From the NCBI GenBank assembly GCA_000733915.1, contig JPOM01000001.1, positions 868,001 to 932,000 of the forward strand: a stretch of 64,000 nucleotides of DNA, given 5' to 3'. Positions 10,034-17,362 of this stretch are shown piece after piece; within the stretch, counting starts at the first letter, position 1, and every line of letters begins with the position of its first letter. This DNA comes from Caulobacteraceae bacterium PMMR1. GTDB lineage: Bacteria; Pseudomonadota; Alphaproteobacteria; Caulobacterales; Caulobacteraceae. Position numbers and translations under genes: made by a program. The notes under the pieces were generated by a model. It saw only the letters and a program-made list of their open reading frames with translations, did no database searches and was not told the origin of the DNA.

Positions 10034-10729
10034 TCAGTGCGCGTCGCTGTGGAAGGGCGTGGTGGCCACCGACTTGACGAGCAGCCAAAGGTCCAGCCCG
10101 AAGCTCCAGCTGTCGATGTACTGATTGTCGTAGTCGATGCGGGCCCGCATCTTGTCGAGGGTCTCGGTCGGGCCCCGGGCGCCGTTCGTCTGGGCCAGCC
10201 CCGTGATGCCCGGGCGCACCCGGAAGCGCTGCTGGTAGGTCGGCAGCACCGTCATATAGTAAGCATCGTGCGCCAGGGCGTGCGGGCGGGGGCCGACCAG
10301 GGACATCTCGCCCCTGAGCACATTGATCAGCTGCGGCAGCTCGTCAAAGCTCAGGCGGCGCAGACAGCGGCCGACGCGGGTCACGCGATCGTCCTGCTTG
10401 GCGGCCTGGCGGATGACCGCGCCGTCCTCGATCACCGTCATGGTGCGAAACTTCAGGATCTTGAAGGTGCGCCCCTGGAAGCCTGCGCGGCGCTGGGCGA
10501 ACAGCACCGGACCCGGCGAGTCCAGCTTGACCAGCAGCGCGATGGCCAGCAGCAGCGGCGCCAGGAACGCCAGCAGCAGGCTCGCCACCGCGACGTCCAG
10601 AACGCGCTTCTCCAGGCTGTGCGCCGCCGGCCCCGCGGCCAAGGTCAGGTGCGCGTCAGCGCTGGGCGCGGACCAGTCCGCCGCCTTTGGCGCAGGCGCG
10701 TCCACACAGCCCTCAGCAAGCTGCACCAT
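10034..10729 (-). CDS. Bacterial sugar transferase (polyprenyl-phosphate glycosyl-1-phosphate transferase)
   Basis: A 231-residue protein of the WbaP/ExoY/PssY type, which moves a sugar-1-phosphate onto undecaprenyl phosphate to start polysaccharide repeat synthesis. One membrane helix (about residues 47-68) is followed by the family core: RRAGFQGRTFKILKFRTM, the LPQLINVLRGEMSLVGPRP segment, RFRVRPGITGLAQ and the C-terminal DNQYIDSWSFGLDLWLLVKS. It corresponds to the short catalytic-domain-only form. In Caulobacter such enzymes prime holdfast polysaccharide redundantly with HfsE. No polymerase or flippase genes are adjacent, so the polymer cannot be named. Confidence 0.9.
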   Translation of the reverse strand: MVQLAEGCVDAPAPKAADWSAPSADAHLTLAAGPAAHSLEKRVLDVAVASLLLAFLAPLLLAIALLVKLDSPGPVLFAQRRAGFQGRTFKILKFRTMTVIEDGAVIRQAAKQDDRVTRVGRCLRRLSFDELPQLINVLRGEMSLVGPRPHALAHDAYYMTVLPTYQQRFRVRPGITGLAQTNGARGPTETLDKMRARIDYDNQYIDSWSFGLDLWLLVKSVATTPFHSDAH

Positions 10730-10811
10730 CTATCGCCCCCGCACCCGATGCCTGCGGAACAGAGCCCGCTCCCACAAGCGGGCGCCCGCAAACCATGCGC
10801 CAGCGCCCGAG

Positions 10812-10940
10812 TTAAACCACCTTCACGCCAAATTTGCCAGCCCGCGTCAGGGAAGCGACCTCGCCTGCGACCTTACGCACGCCGCCGCAGCCTGAGCTTT
10901 CGATCTGATAGCGCTCGGCTTTTCCGCTGCAGAGGTCCAC
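10812..10940 (-). CDS. Possible small ORF, 42 aa
   Basis: A GTG-initiated frame in the spacer between the SleB-type gene and the sugar transferase. The translation (MDLCSGKAERYQIESSGCGG, then residues 21-42 ending GKFGVKVV) looks protein-like, but its third-position GC (about 70 percent) is lower than the neighbours and no Shine-Dalgarno is visible. An in-frame TGA lies just upstream. It may be a small gene, a gene remnant or chance. Confidence 0.25.
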   Translation of the reverse strand: MDLCSGKAERYQIESSGCGGVRKVAGEVASLTRAGKFGVKVV

Positions 10941-10995
10941 CGCCGCACCAAGAATTCACGATGAACCCGCCCTCGGCGAGGCGCTCAGCGCCTGT

Positions 10996-12258
10996 TCACC
11001 AGGCTTTGCACGAGAGGCCCGCCAGACACGGCGCGCCCACCTGCAGGGCCGCGGGCGGCGCGGTCACGACGGGACGCAGGCTCGGAAGCTGCGGCGCGGC
11101 GGCCAGCGCGACCTTGGTCTCGATCGGTGCGGAGGCGGGCGCCTGGACCAGCTCGGCGTTGGCGACTTCCACCACCCTGTCGCGGCGGGCGCGCGCGTCG
11201 TCCTCGGCGGCCTCCGCCAAGGTCGAGGCGCTCATGGCCGGCACGAGCAAGGTGCGCGCGCCGCGGGCCTGGGCGGCGTCGATCTGCTCGTGTCCCGCCA
11301 GATAGGCGTCGCTGAACGCTGCGGCATAGCCCGCCGGCCCCGCCCAGCGGTAGAAGATATGGGCGCCGATGCGGGTCAGCTTGGTCAGGGTCGGCGCCCA
11401 GTAGGGCACGACAAACTGCGTGTGATAGTGGGTCGCGTTCCCGACCTCCTTCACCACGTAGCCGTTCAGCGCCTTCTCGGCGATCTGCTGCGCCCGCGCC
11501 CAGGCGGCGGCGTTGATCGGGCCGCGGTCGCGAGAGCCGTCGCAGGTGAAGGTGAACTGACAGCCCGTGTCCTTCTGGGAGCCCTGGAACACCACGCCGC
11601 AGACGGTGCGCGGGAAAAGCGGGTGCCGCACCCGGTTCAGGACCACCTGCGCCACGGCCTGGGCGCCCTGAAGCGGCTCGAAGCCCGCCTCATAGTAGAC
11701 CGCCTCGGTCAGGCAGCGGATCGCCTGGGCGCGCTCCACCGGCTCCAGCGTCGCCGGGAGCAGAAAGGGCATGGCGGGCTGAATCCTGCCCGGCCAGAAC
11801 GGGATGGCGTCGTTGACGGCCTGCGCCTGCTCAGGCGTCAGCTTCTGGAACACCATGGCCGGCGGCTCCACCGCGGCCGGGGCCACGGTCGCGGGCGCGC
11901 CCGGCGCTGGGCCGGAATGCGGGTGGACGGGCGCGCTGCGGGCGGCCGACGCAGGGGGGCGGAGCAGCTGGTTCAGCAGGCTGTCGCGGTTCATCGCCTG
12001 GCCGAGCACGGTCAAGCCGATCAGGATCACAAAGCCCGCCGCGACCCAGGCCTCCCAACGGCGGGCGAGCTCGGCGGTTTCGGACCAGAGGGAGGGCGTA
12101 TCGACCTCGCCATAGCCGCTGGCCAGGGCGGGACGGGCCGAGAGCCCTCGGACCGCCTGCGCGACGGACCGCCGGGCGCGCTGCGCGGCCACGGCCGAGC
12201 GCATCGCCCAACGCTCCCACCGCGGCGCTGATCGCACCGCCTTCGCCGCCATGGTCAT
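10996..12258 (-). CDS. Cell wall hydrolase, SleB/CwlJ (Hydrolase_2) family
   Basis: About 420 residues. An N-terminal basic stretch precedes a transmembrane helix (about residues 60-85, WVAAGFVILIGLTVLG), a Pro/Ala-rich linker, then the Hydrolase_2 domain: TEAVYYEAGFEPLQGAQAVA with the catalytic Glu, VVLNRVRHPLFP, and the Cys-containing QFTFTCDGS, followed by ATHYHTQFVVPYW. Such enzymes cleave peptidoglycan glycan strands, here presumably from the periplasmic face of the inner membrane. Two nearby ATGs (12258, 12252) are possible starts; a frame from 12345 lacks support. It is divergent from the BTLCP peptidase gene. Confidence 0.85.
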   Translation of the reverse strand: MTMAAKAVRSAPRWERWAMRSAVAAQRARRSVAQAVRGLSARPALASGYGEVDTPSLWSETAELARRWEAWVAAGFVILIGLTVLGQAMNRDSLLNQLLRPPASAARSAPVHPHSGPAPGAPATVAPAAVEPPAMVFQKLTPEQAQAVNDAIPFWPGRIQPAMPFLLPATLEPVERAQAIRCLTEAVYYEAGFEPLQGAQAVAQVVLNRVRHPLFPRTVCGVVFQGSQKDTGCQFTFTCDGSRDRGPINAAAWARAQQIAEKALNGYVVKEVGNATHYHTQFVVPYWAPTLTKLTRIGAHIFYRWAGPAGYAAAFSDAYLAGHEQIDAAQARGARTLLVPAMSASTLAEAAEDDARARRDRVVEVANAELVQAPASAPIETKVALAAAPQLPSLRPVVTAPPAALQVGAPCLAGLSCKAW

Positions 12259-12592
12259 CACGCCCCTACGTCCATCCCCGGCCGCTCCCCGCCGAGGCGG
12301 CGCGGCTGTACCATAATGTCGCACTCTTGCGAAGCTTGGAAACACATTCTTAACGAGGCCGCGGCCGGCGGGCGCCGAGACGCCTCCCCGTGAAGCGCCG
12401 GTCCATGCGGCCGAACCGCTGCGCCACGCTGGAAAAGACGCAGGGCAAGGCGGCCCGCAGGTTAATACCCGTTAGTTCTGTTCGATTACGTCGAGTAAAG
12501 CCTAAGTGTTCAGGGCTTGTCATCCTTGTCTCTTAGCCCCGTTTTGAGACGGCCTTGGCATTGTGCGCCCAACAGATCGGGGCAGATGCCAG
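12259..12592. promoter_or_regulatory. Divergent intergenic region, SleB-type hydrolase / BTLCP peptidase (334 bp)
   Basis: The region has no credible gene. It contains two relatively AT-rich patches, around 12310-12350 (with CATTAT on the minus strand, a possible -10 for the hydrolase) and around 12460-12540 ahead of the peptidase gene. A TTAA half-site occurs at 12472-12475, but no full CtrA-type TTAA-N7-TTAA pair. No terminator or repeat is evident. Confidence 0.3.
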
Positions 12593-13531
12593 ATGCATGC
12601 CAATCGACTCACCCTTCGACGGAACGTCAGCTTGATGGCTGCGGCGGCGGCTTTGGCGCTGCTGACGAGCGCGGCGCACGCCAGCGAAATGCCCCTCGGC
12701 GCGCCCGTGATGGCGCCGAACGGCTTTTTGGACTTCTGCGTGCGGGACTCCGACCAGTGCGGGCTGCCGACGGCCACGACCGCTGCGGCGCGCGAGGCGC
12801 TCCGCACCGAGATCAACCGGAGTCAGTGGTCCAACATCTTCCGCCTGAGGCCCCTGGGTGTGCAGGCGGGCCCGAGCAGCGTTGCGAGCATCGCGGCGCC
12901 GGACCTGGACGCCACGCCGGCGGTGGCCCGCGTCGCCGCTTCGCCCACGACTGAGCTCAAGGCCGTCGCGGCCGTCGAGCCCGGGCTCGACGCGGACGTG
13001 GCCGAGGCCCTGATCGCGTTCCCGGACCTGACCCGGCTGAACTTTCAGCCGCTGAGCGTCTCGCCTCGCCTTGGCGAGCTGATCCGGGTCGAAGAGGCCG
13101 GCCCGGCCGACGACGATGCCCGCACCTTTGACCTCCTCAAGCGCGTGAACGCCGAGGTCAACGCCGCCATCGTCGCGGCGGAGGACAAGGACGCGTTCGG
13201 CCAGGACGATTACTGGACGCTGCCGCTTCGCGACGGCCTGGGCGTGAAGGGCAATTGCAAGCACTACGCGCTCGAGAAGCGCCGCATGTTGGTCGAGGCG
13301 GGCATCTCGCCCGCGGCCCTCTCCATCGCGGTGGTGCGCACGCCTTGGGGCGAAAGCCACGCCGTCCTGCTGGTCAGGACCACCTCCGGCGAGGTGGTGC
13401 TCGACAACCTGAACGCGGCCATCGTGCCCTGGTCGGACGCCAAGTACACCTGGATCAGCCGGCAAAAGCCTGGCGCCCCCCTGGCCTGGGTCGCCATCCC
13501 TGCGATCCCGGGCGCGGGCCGCAACGCTTGA
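12593..13531 (+). CDS. Transglutaminase-like cysteine peptidase (BTLCP), exported
   Basis: About 312 residues from the ATG at 12593, with a Sec signal peptide (basic N-terminus, then a Leu/Ala core ending in AAHAS); a GTG at 12563 would add ten residues. The C-terminal half carries the BTLCP catalytic set: Cys in GVKGNCKHYAL, His in WGESHAVLLV and Asp in VVLDNLN. BTLCP proteins (PF06035, LapG relatives) are periplasmic peptidases; LapG cleaves adhesins under c-di-GMP control, but no LapD-like partner is adjacent. Residues 35-60 contain a Cys pair (DFCVRDSDQCG) that may form a disulfide. Substrate unknown. Confidence 0.85.
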   Translation: MHANRLTLRRNVSLMAAAAALALLTSAAHASEMPLGAPVMAPNGFLDFCVRDSDQCGLPTATTAAAREALRTEINRSQWSNIFRLRPLGVQAGPSSVASIAAPDLDATPAVARVAASPTTELKAVAAVEPGLDADVAEALIAFPDLTRLNFQPLSVSPRLGELIRVEEAGPADDDARTFDLLKRVNAEVNAAIVAAEDKDAFGQDDYWTLPLRDGLGVKGNCKHYALEKRRMLVEAGISPAALSIAVVRTPWGESHAVLLVRTTSGEVVLDNLNAAIVPWSDAKYTWISRQKPGAPLAWVAIPAIPGAGRNA

Positions 13532-13628
13532 ACTCGGACCTGCCCACGCCCAGAAACAGGCTGGCGCCCAAGTCATCCAAGGGGCGACACACGCCGTAGC
13601 TCAAGCGCTACCCTGGGGAGGGCTCGAC

Positions 13629-13829
13629 CTGTTCAAATGGCTTCAGAAACGAAAGCCGGCGCCTTACAACTCGCGCGAATATTTCGCGCTGCGCGAGGCT
13701 CAGGCGCTCCGTATCCAGTTCGCGCGCGGGGCGGAGGATGAGGTCCGGCGCAAGATCGCCCATCCGGGCTCAAGCCCGCGCGACGTCCGGTTCCTGCGTC
13801 TCGTGCTAAAGGCGCTGCGCAAGGTATGA
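13629..13829 (+). CDS. Small basic protein with probable CTG start, 66 aa
   Basis: From 13632 to the TGA at 13827-13829 the frame reads FKWLQKRKPAPYNSREYFAL and continues with a basic, helical sequence ending VLKALRKV. No ATG, GTG or TTG occurs in frame near the N-terminus. CTG at 13629 is preceded by GGGGAGGG with about 6 nt spacing, an excellent Shine-Dalgarno, so CTG initiation is the simplest reading. High GC3 supports coding. It lies between the BTLCP gene and the phosphatase on the same strand, 42 nt before the latter. Function unknown; the fold is probably alpha-helical and net positive. Confidence 0.55.
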   Translation: MFKWLQKRKPAPYNSREYFALREAQALRIQFARGAEDEVRRKIAHPGSSPRDVRFLRLVLKALRKV

Positions 13830-13871
13830 GGCGCGCGTCCGCCAGGGTTCGCGGACGCATTTGGAGGGTGC

Positions 13872-14645
13872 ATGGCTTTCGGTCGCCTGTTCGGAGCGCG
13901 CCGCAAGGCTGACCCGGCGGATCCGCCGGCGCGCGCGCCGGAGGGCGAGATCCTCTACGCCATCGGCGACGTCCACGGCCGCGTGGAGCTTTTGCAGAAG
14001 ATGCTCTCCGCGATCACGGCGGACTGGCAGACCCGGCCGGGCGCGGCGGGGCGGATCATCCTGCTTGGCGACTACATCGACCGCGGGCGGCGCTCCAAGG
14101 AGACCGTGGAGCTGGTGATCCAGCTCATGACCTCCGGCGCGCGGGTGCATGCGCTCAAGGGCAACCACGAGGCTACGGCCGTCCAGTTCCTGAGCGACGC
14201 CGCCGTCGGACCGAGCTGGTCGGAGTACGGCGGCTCGGAGACCCTGCGCTCCTACGGCGTCGCCCCGCCCCGTCTGCGTCATGACCTGAAGGCCTGGGAA
14301 GGGGCGCGCCACGCCTTCGCCGAGGCCCTGCCGGCCGAGCACCTGCGCTTCTTCGAGCGGCTGGAGCTGGCGGTTCAGCTTGGCGACTACCTCTTCGTGC
14401 ATGCGGGCGTTCAGCCCGGCGTGGACTGGCGCGATCAGGGCGAAGAGGACCTGCTTTGGATCCGGGACAGCTTCCTGAACCACCCGCGGCCGTCAGAGCT
14501 TTGCGTCGTGCACGGGCATACCCCGGCGGCGGAGCCCTACCTGGGCCGCAACCGCATCGGCCTGGACACCGGGGCTTACGCGACCGGCGTGCTGAGCGCC
14601 GTGCGCCTTGAAGGCGAGGACCAGCGCATCATCCAGGTGCGGTGA
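13872..14645 (+). CDS. Metallophosphoesterase, PP1-like serine/threonine protein phosphatase family
   Basis: 257 residues with the dimetal phosphoesterase signature in order: YAIGDVHGR (about residue 33), ILLGDYIDRG, LKGNHE, then HAGV and CVVHGHTP. This matches bacterial PrpA/PrpE-type phosphatases or diadenosine-tetraphosphatase-like enzymes. Cytoplasmic, with no signal or membrane segment. GGAGGG precedes the ATG at 13872. It probably shares a transcript with the CTG-initiated small ORF just upstream. The true substrate (phosphoprotein or Ap4A) cannot be decided from the sequence. Confidence 0.85.
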   Translation: MAFGRLFGARRKADPADPPARAPEGEILYAIGDVHGRVELLQKMLSAITADWQTRPGAAGRIILLGDYIDRGRRSKETVELVIQLMTSGARVHALKGNHEATAVQFLSDAAVGPSWSEYGGSETLRSYGVAPPRLRHDLKAWEGARHAFAEALPAEHLRFFERLELAVQLGDYLFVHAGVQPGVDWRDQGEEDLLWIRDSFLNHPRPSELCVVHGHTPAAEPYLGRNRIGLDTGAYATGVLSAVRLEGEDQRIIQVR

Positions 14646-14661
14646 GCGGGGCGGAAATCGA

Positions 14662-14681
14662 GCGGGGCGGAGAAGCCCCGC
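14662..14681 (+). terminator. GC-rich hairpin after the phosphatase gene
   Basis: GCGGGGC at 14662-14668 pairs with 14675-14681 across a 6-nt loop, 16 nt after the phosphatase stop. There is no T-tract, so intrinsic termination is uncertain. The rest of the 250-nt convergent gap to hspQ holds an AT-rich patch near 14820-14840 and no gene. Confidence 0.3.
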
Positions 14682-14895
14682 CGACCGCGATGTGGGGGTG
14701 TGCGACGGCCGGCGGGGCGGGTCCGAGGACTGTGGGGGTCGTTCGGATAGCCTCGGCTAAAGGCTAAGCTGGGCAGGCGCTATGCGGCATCTTTGCATCC
14801 TGAAACACTTCCGGCCGTTACCAAAAAATGTTTTCTTGCAGATCCGCAACAAACGCGGCCCGGCCAGAGCTCATCGAGACGCCAGCCTCAGGCCC

Positions 14896-15225
14896 TCAGT
14901 GCGCCGTGCGGGGACGCAGTCGGTATTGCTGCCCGTCGAAGGTCTCGAACAGGGCGGCGGCCTGCGGGTGACCGACCGGTTCGCCGCTCTCGTCCGGGAG
15001 CAGGTTCTGCTCCGACACATAGGCGACGTAGCTCGCCTGCTCGTTCTCGGCGAGCAGGTGATAGAAGGGCTGGTCCTTGCGGGGCCTGATCTCCTCGGGG
15101 ATCGACAGCCACCACTGCTCAGTGTTGGCGAACTCGGGGTCGACGTCGAAAATGACGCCCCGGAAGGGGAAGACCCGGTGCTTCACCACCTGTCCGATTC
15201 GGAACTTTGCGGTGCGACTGTCCAT
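14896..15225 (-). CDS. hspQ: Heat-shock protein HspQ
   Basis: 109 residues matching the HspQ/YccV hemimethylated-DNA-binding-like beta fold: FRIGQVVKHRVFPFRGVIFD, then the EQWWLSIP motif, RPRKDQPFYHLLAE and YVAYVSEQNLLPD. In enterobacteria HspQ affects DnaA turnover and Lon specificity; that role is not shown here. The ATG at 15225 is family-consistent although no strong Shine-Dalgarno is seen. It lies downstream of the glycosyltransferase gene on the same strand, about 75 nt apart. Confidence 0.9.
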   Translation of the reverse strand: MDSRTAKFRIGQVVKHRVFPFRGVIFDVDPEFANTEQWWLSIPEEIRPRKDQPFYHLLAENEQASYVAYVSEQNLLPDESGEPVGHPQAAALFETFDGQQYRLRPRTAH

Positions 15226-15299
15226 GACGAGATGATGACTCAGCGCGTCTGACTGATCGATGAACAACGTCGTCGCACCCGCCGAGCTTGGGGCGCGCC

Positions 15300-16385
15300 T
15301 CAGGCCGCGGGCTTGGGGCGGCGCAGGCGCGCCAGACGCCGGAGGCGGCGCCAGAACCGGCTCTTCTCCGGGTCGGGATAGGGGTCGAGGTTGCGGACGA
15401 ACTCCTCCGCGCAGGCGCGCCAGGAGAACTGCTCGGCGAAGCGGCGCACGACGGCGCGGTCGAGCTTCAGGCAGGCCAGGCACGCCGCCCTGAGGTCCGC
15501 ATCGACCGCGCCGGCGTTGGAGCCCGGGATGAGGTCGATGGGGCCCGGCGCCGGATAGGCCGCCACTGGCGCGCCCGCGGCCATCGCTTCCAGGATCACC
15601 AGGCCGAAGGTGTCGGTGAGCGAGGGGAAGACGAAGACGTCCGCCGCGGCGAAATAGGCCGCCAGCTCCTCCCCGTACTTGGGTCCGGTAAAGACCGCCC
15701 TGGGGTACTTCTCGCGGAGCTGATCGAGCTGGGGCCCGCCGCCGACTACGACCTTGGAGCCCGGCAGGTCCTGCTCGAGAAACGCCTCGATGTTCTTCTC
15801 CACCGCCACGCGCCCCACGTTCAGGAACAGCGGCCGAGGCAGGTCCCGCACCTCGGCCGGCCACTCGGTCTGCGGTCGCGGGCGGAAGAGCTCGGTGTCC
15901 ACGCCCCGCGTCCAGGGCGACAGATTGCGAAAGCCGCGCCTTTCCAACTCCTCGCGCATGGTGGGGGTGGCCACCATCACCCGTCCGGACGGCGCGTGGA
16001 ACCAGCGCATGTAGGCATAGCCCGCCGCGCTGGGCACCGGCAGGCGGGCGGCGACGTACTCCGGGAAGCGCGTGTGGTAGCTGGTCGTGAAGGGCAGCCG
16101 CCACTCCAGGCAGATGCGCCGCGCGGCAAGCCCGATCGGGCCCTCGGTGGCGATGTGGATCGCCTCGGGCTCGAAGGCCTTGAACCGTTCCTGCAGCGGC
16201 TCGTAGGCGTTCAGCGCCAGCCGGATTTCCGAATAGGTCGGCAGCGGCACGGTCTTGAACTGGTCGGGGGTCACCACCTCGACCTCGTGGCCCATGGCGC
16301 GGACCTCGGCCACGGTGCGGGTGAGGGTGCGCACGACGCCGTTGATCTGGGGCTCCCAGGCGTCGGTGGCCAAGAGGATGCGCAT
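15300..16385 (-). CDS. GT4 glycosyltransferase, Agt-like glycolipid synthase
   Basis: 361 residues, GT-B fold. It opens MRILLATDAWEPQINGVVRT, then IHIATEGPIGLAARR, SYHTRFPEYV and, in the donor domain, FLNVGRVAVEKNI and FVFPSLTDTFGLVILEAMAAG (the E-x7-E region). This pattern closely resembles alphaproteobacterial Agt enzymes that glycosylate diacylglycerol during phosphate limitation. The start ATG shares one base with the stop of the upstream phosphoesterase gene (TGATG), so the two are translationally coupled. Substrate identity is inferred from the pairing with a PlcP-like phosphoesterase; a generic GT4 role in polysaccharide synthesis is the alternative. Confidence 0.8.
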   Translation of the reverse strand: MRILLATDAWEPQINGVVRTLTRTVAEVRAMGHEVEVVTPDQFKTVPLPTYSEIRLALNAYEPLQERFKAFEPEAIHIATEGPIGLAARRICLEWRLPFTTSYHTRFPEYVAARLPVPSAAGYAYMRWFHAPSGRVMVATPTMREELERRGFRNLSPWTRGVDTELFRPRPQTEWPAEVRDLPRPLFLNVGRVAVEKNIEAFLEQDLPGSKVVVGGGPQLDQLREKYPRAVFTGPKYGEELAAYFAAADVFVFPSLTDTFGLVILEAMAAGAPVAAYPAPGPIDLIPGSNAGAVDADLRAACLACLKLDRAVVRRFAEQFSWRACAEEFVRNLDPYPDPEKSRFWRRLRRLARLRRPKPAA

Positions 16386-17218
16386 CAGGCGGCGGCCGCC
16401 TCCGGCAGGGCGGGGCGGGCCAGGCGGGCCTTGCGCGAAGCCCTTCGGGGCACGGGGGACCAATCGCGGCGCTTGGCCCAGTCGATCAGCTCCAGCCGGC
16501 CGTCCTCGTGCTCGACCAGCGCGGTGCAGCTCTCCACCCAGTCGCCGTCGTTGACGTAGAAGATGCCGCCGATGTCGCGCATCTCCGCCTTGTGAATGTG
16601 ACCGCAGATCACGCCATCGACCCCGCGCCGGCGCGCCTCCTCGGCCACGGCCTCCTCGAAGTTCTCGATGAACTGAAGGGCGTTCTTCACCTTGACCTTC
16701 ACATAGGCCGAGAGGCTCCAGTAGCCGAAACCCATCCGCCGACGGAGCAGGTTCCAATGCGTGTTCAGGGCCAGCAGCGCCCTATAGGACCAGTCCCCCA
16801 GGAAGGCCAGCCACTTGGCGTGGTTGACGACGCCGTCGAACTCGTCGCCGTGGGTGACGAGGAAGCGCCGGCCGTCGGCGGTCTCGTGGATCGCGTCGCG
16901 CGCCACCAGCACCCCGCCGAAATGCGCGCCGCAGAAGTCCCGCACCCGGTCATCATGGTTTCCGGGGATGTAGATGACCTGGACGCCCTTGCGGGCGAGA
17001 CGCAGCAGCTTTTGCACCACGTCGTTGTGCGCCTGGGGCCAGTGCCAGCCGCTTTTCAGCTTCCAGCCGTCGACGATGTCGCCGACCAGGTAGAGCCGCT
17101 CGCACTCGATACTGCGGATGAAGTCCAGCAGCAGCTCGGCCTGGCACCCGCGCGTGCCCAGGTGGATGTCGGAGATGAAGACGCTGCGGACCTTCAGCGT
17201 GTCGTCGGCCATGTCCAT
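16385..17218 (-). CDS. Calcineurin-like phosphoesterase, PlcP-like (COG2908)
   Basis: 277 residues with all dimetal motifs: ISDIHLG (Asp17, His19), LVGDIVDGW, IPGNHDD, THGDEFD and CGHIHKAE. COG2908 members are often labelled UDP-2,3-diacylglucosamine diphosphatase (LpxH), but Caulobacter uses LpxI for that step, and the alphaproteobacterial phospholipase C PlcP belongs to the same family. PlcP cleaves phospholipids to diacylglycerol when phosphate is scarce, and the coupled Agt-like gene would glycosylate that product. GGAGG lies 8 nt before the ATG at 17218. A Pho-box-like site lies 59 nt upstream. An LpxH-type role cannot be excluded by sequence alone. Confidence 0.75.
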   Translation of the reverse strand: MDMADDTLKVRSVFISDIHLGTRGCQAELLLDFIRSIECERLYLVGDIVDGWKLKSGWHWPQAHNDVVQKLLRLARKGVQVIYIPGNHDDRVRDFCGAHFGGVLVARDAIHETADGRRFLVTHGDEFDGVVNHAKWLAFLGDWSYRALLALNTHWNLLRRRMGFGYWSLSAYVKVKVKNALQFIENFEEAVAEEARRRGVDGVICGHIHKAEMRDIGGIFYVNDGDWVESCTALVEHEDGRLELIDWAKRRDWSPVPRRASRKARLARPALPEAAAA

Positions 17219-17276
17219 GCCGCAGGCCTCCGGATGTGACGCCGCCAGATCAAGCCCTTCTCGCTAGGGCGAGTCG

Positions 17277-17294
17277 GTGACGGCGCCATGACTG
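17277..17294 (-). promoter_or_regulatory. Pho-box-like site upstream of the PlcP/Agt pair
   Basis: Read on the minus strand, CAGTCAT-GGCG-CCGTCAC gives two 7-mers with the 11-nt period of PhoB sites (consensus CTGTCAT-N4-CTGTCAY); each 7-mer has one mismatch. The spacer is GC- rather than AT-rich. The site ends 59 nt before the phosphoesterase ATG, and CTAGCG about 9 nt further on could act as a -10. The site also overlaps the region upstream of the divergent aminopeptidase gene. Confidence 0.5.
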
Positions 17295-17362
17295 CTGCGC
17301 CGCGACCGATTGGCGGGGGGCGCGAATTGCGCGGGCGCGCCGGCAGGCCTAAACCGCCGCTC

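Noticed and set aside
12470-12490. Possible CtrA site (TTAA then TTAG) ahead of the BTLCP gene
   Set aside because: The spacing is 6 rather than 7 and the second half-site is imperfect, so it does not meet the TTAA-N7-TTAA pattern.
16385-17218. Naming the phosphoesterase lpxH
   Set aside because: The family is broad, Caulobacter relatives use LpxI for that step, and the coupled GT4 gene plus upstream Pho-box-like site fit PlcP better.
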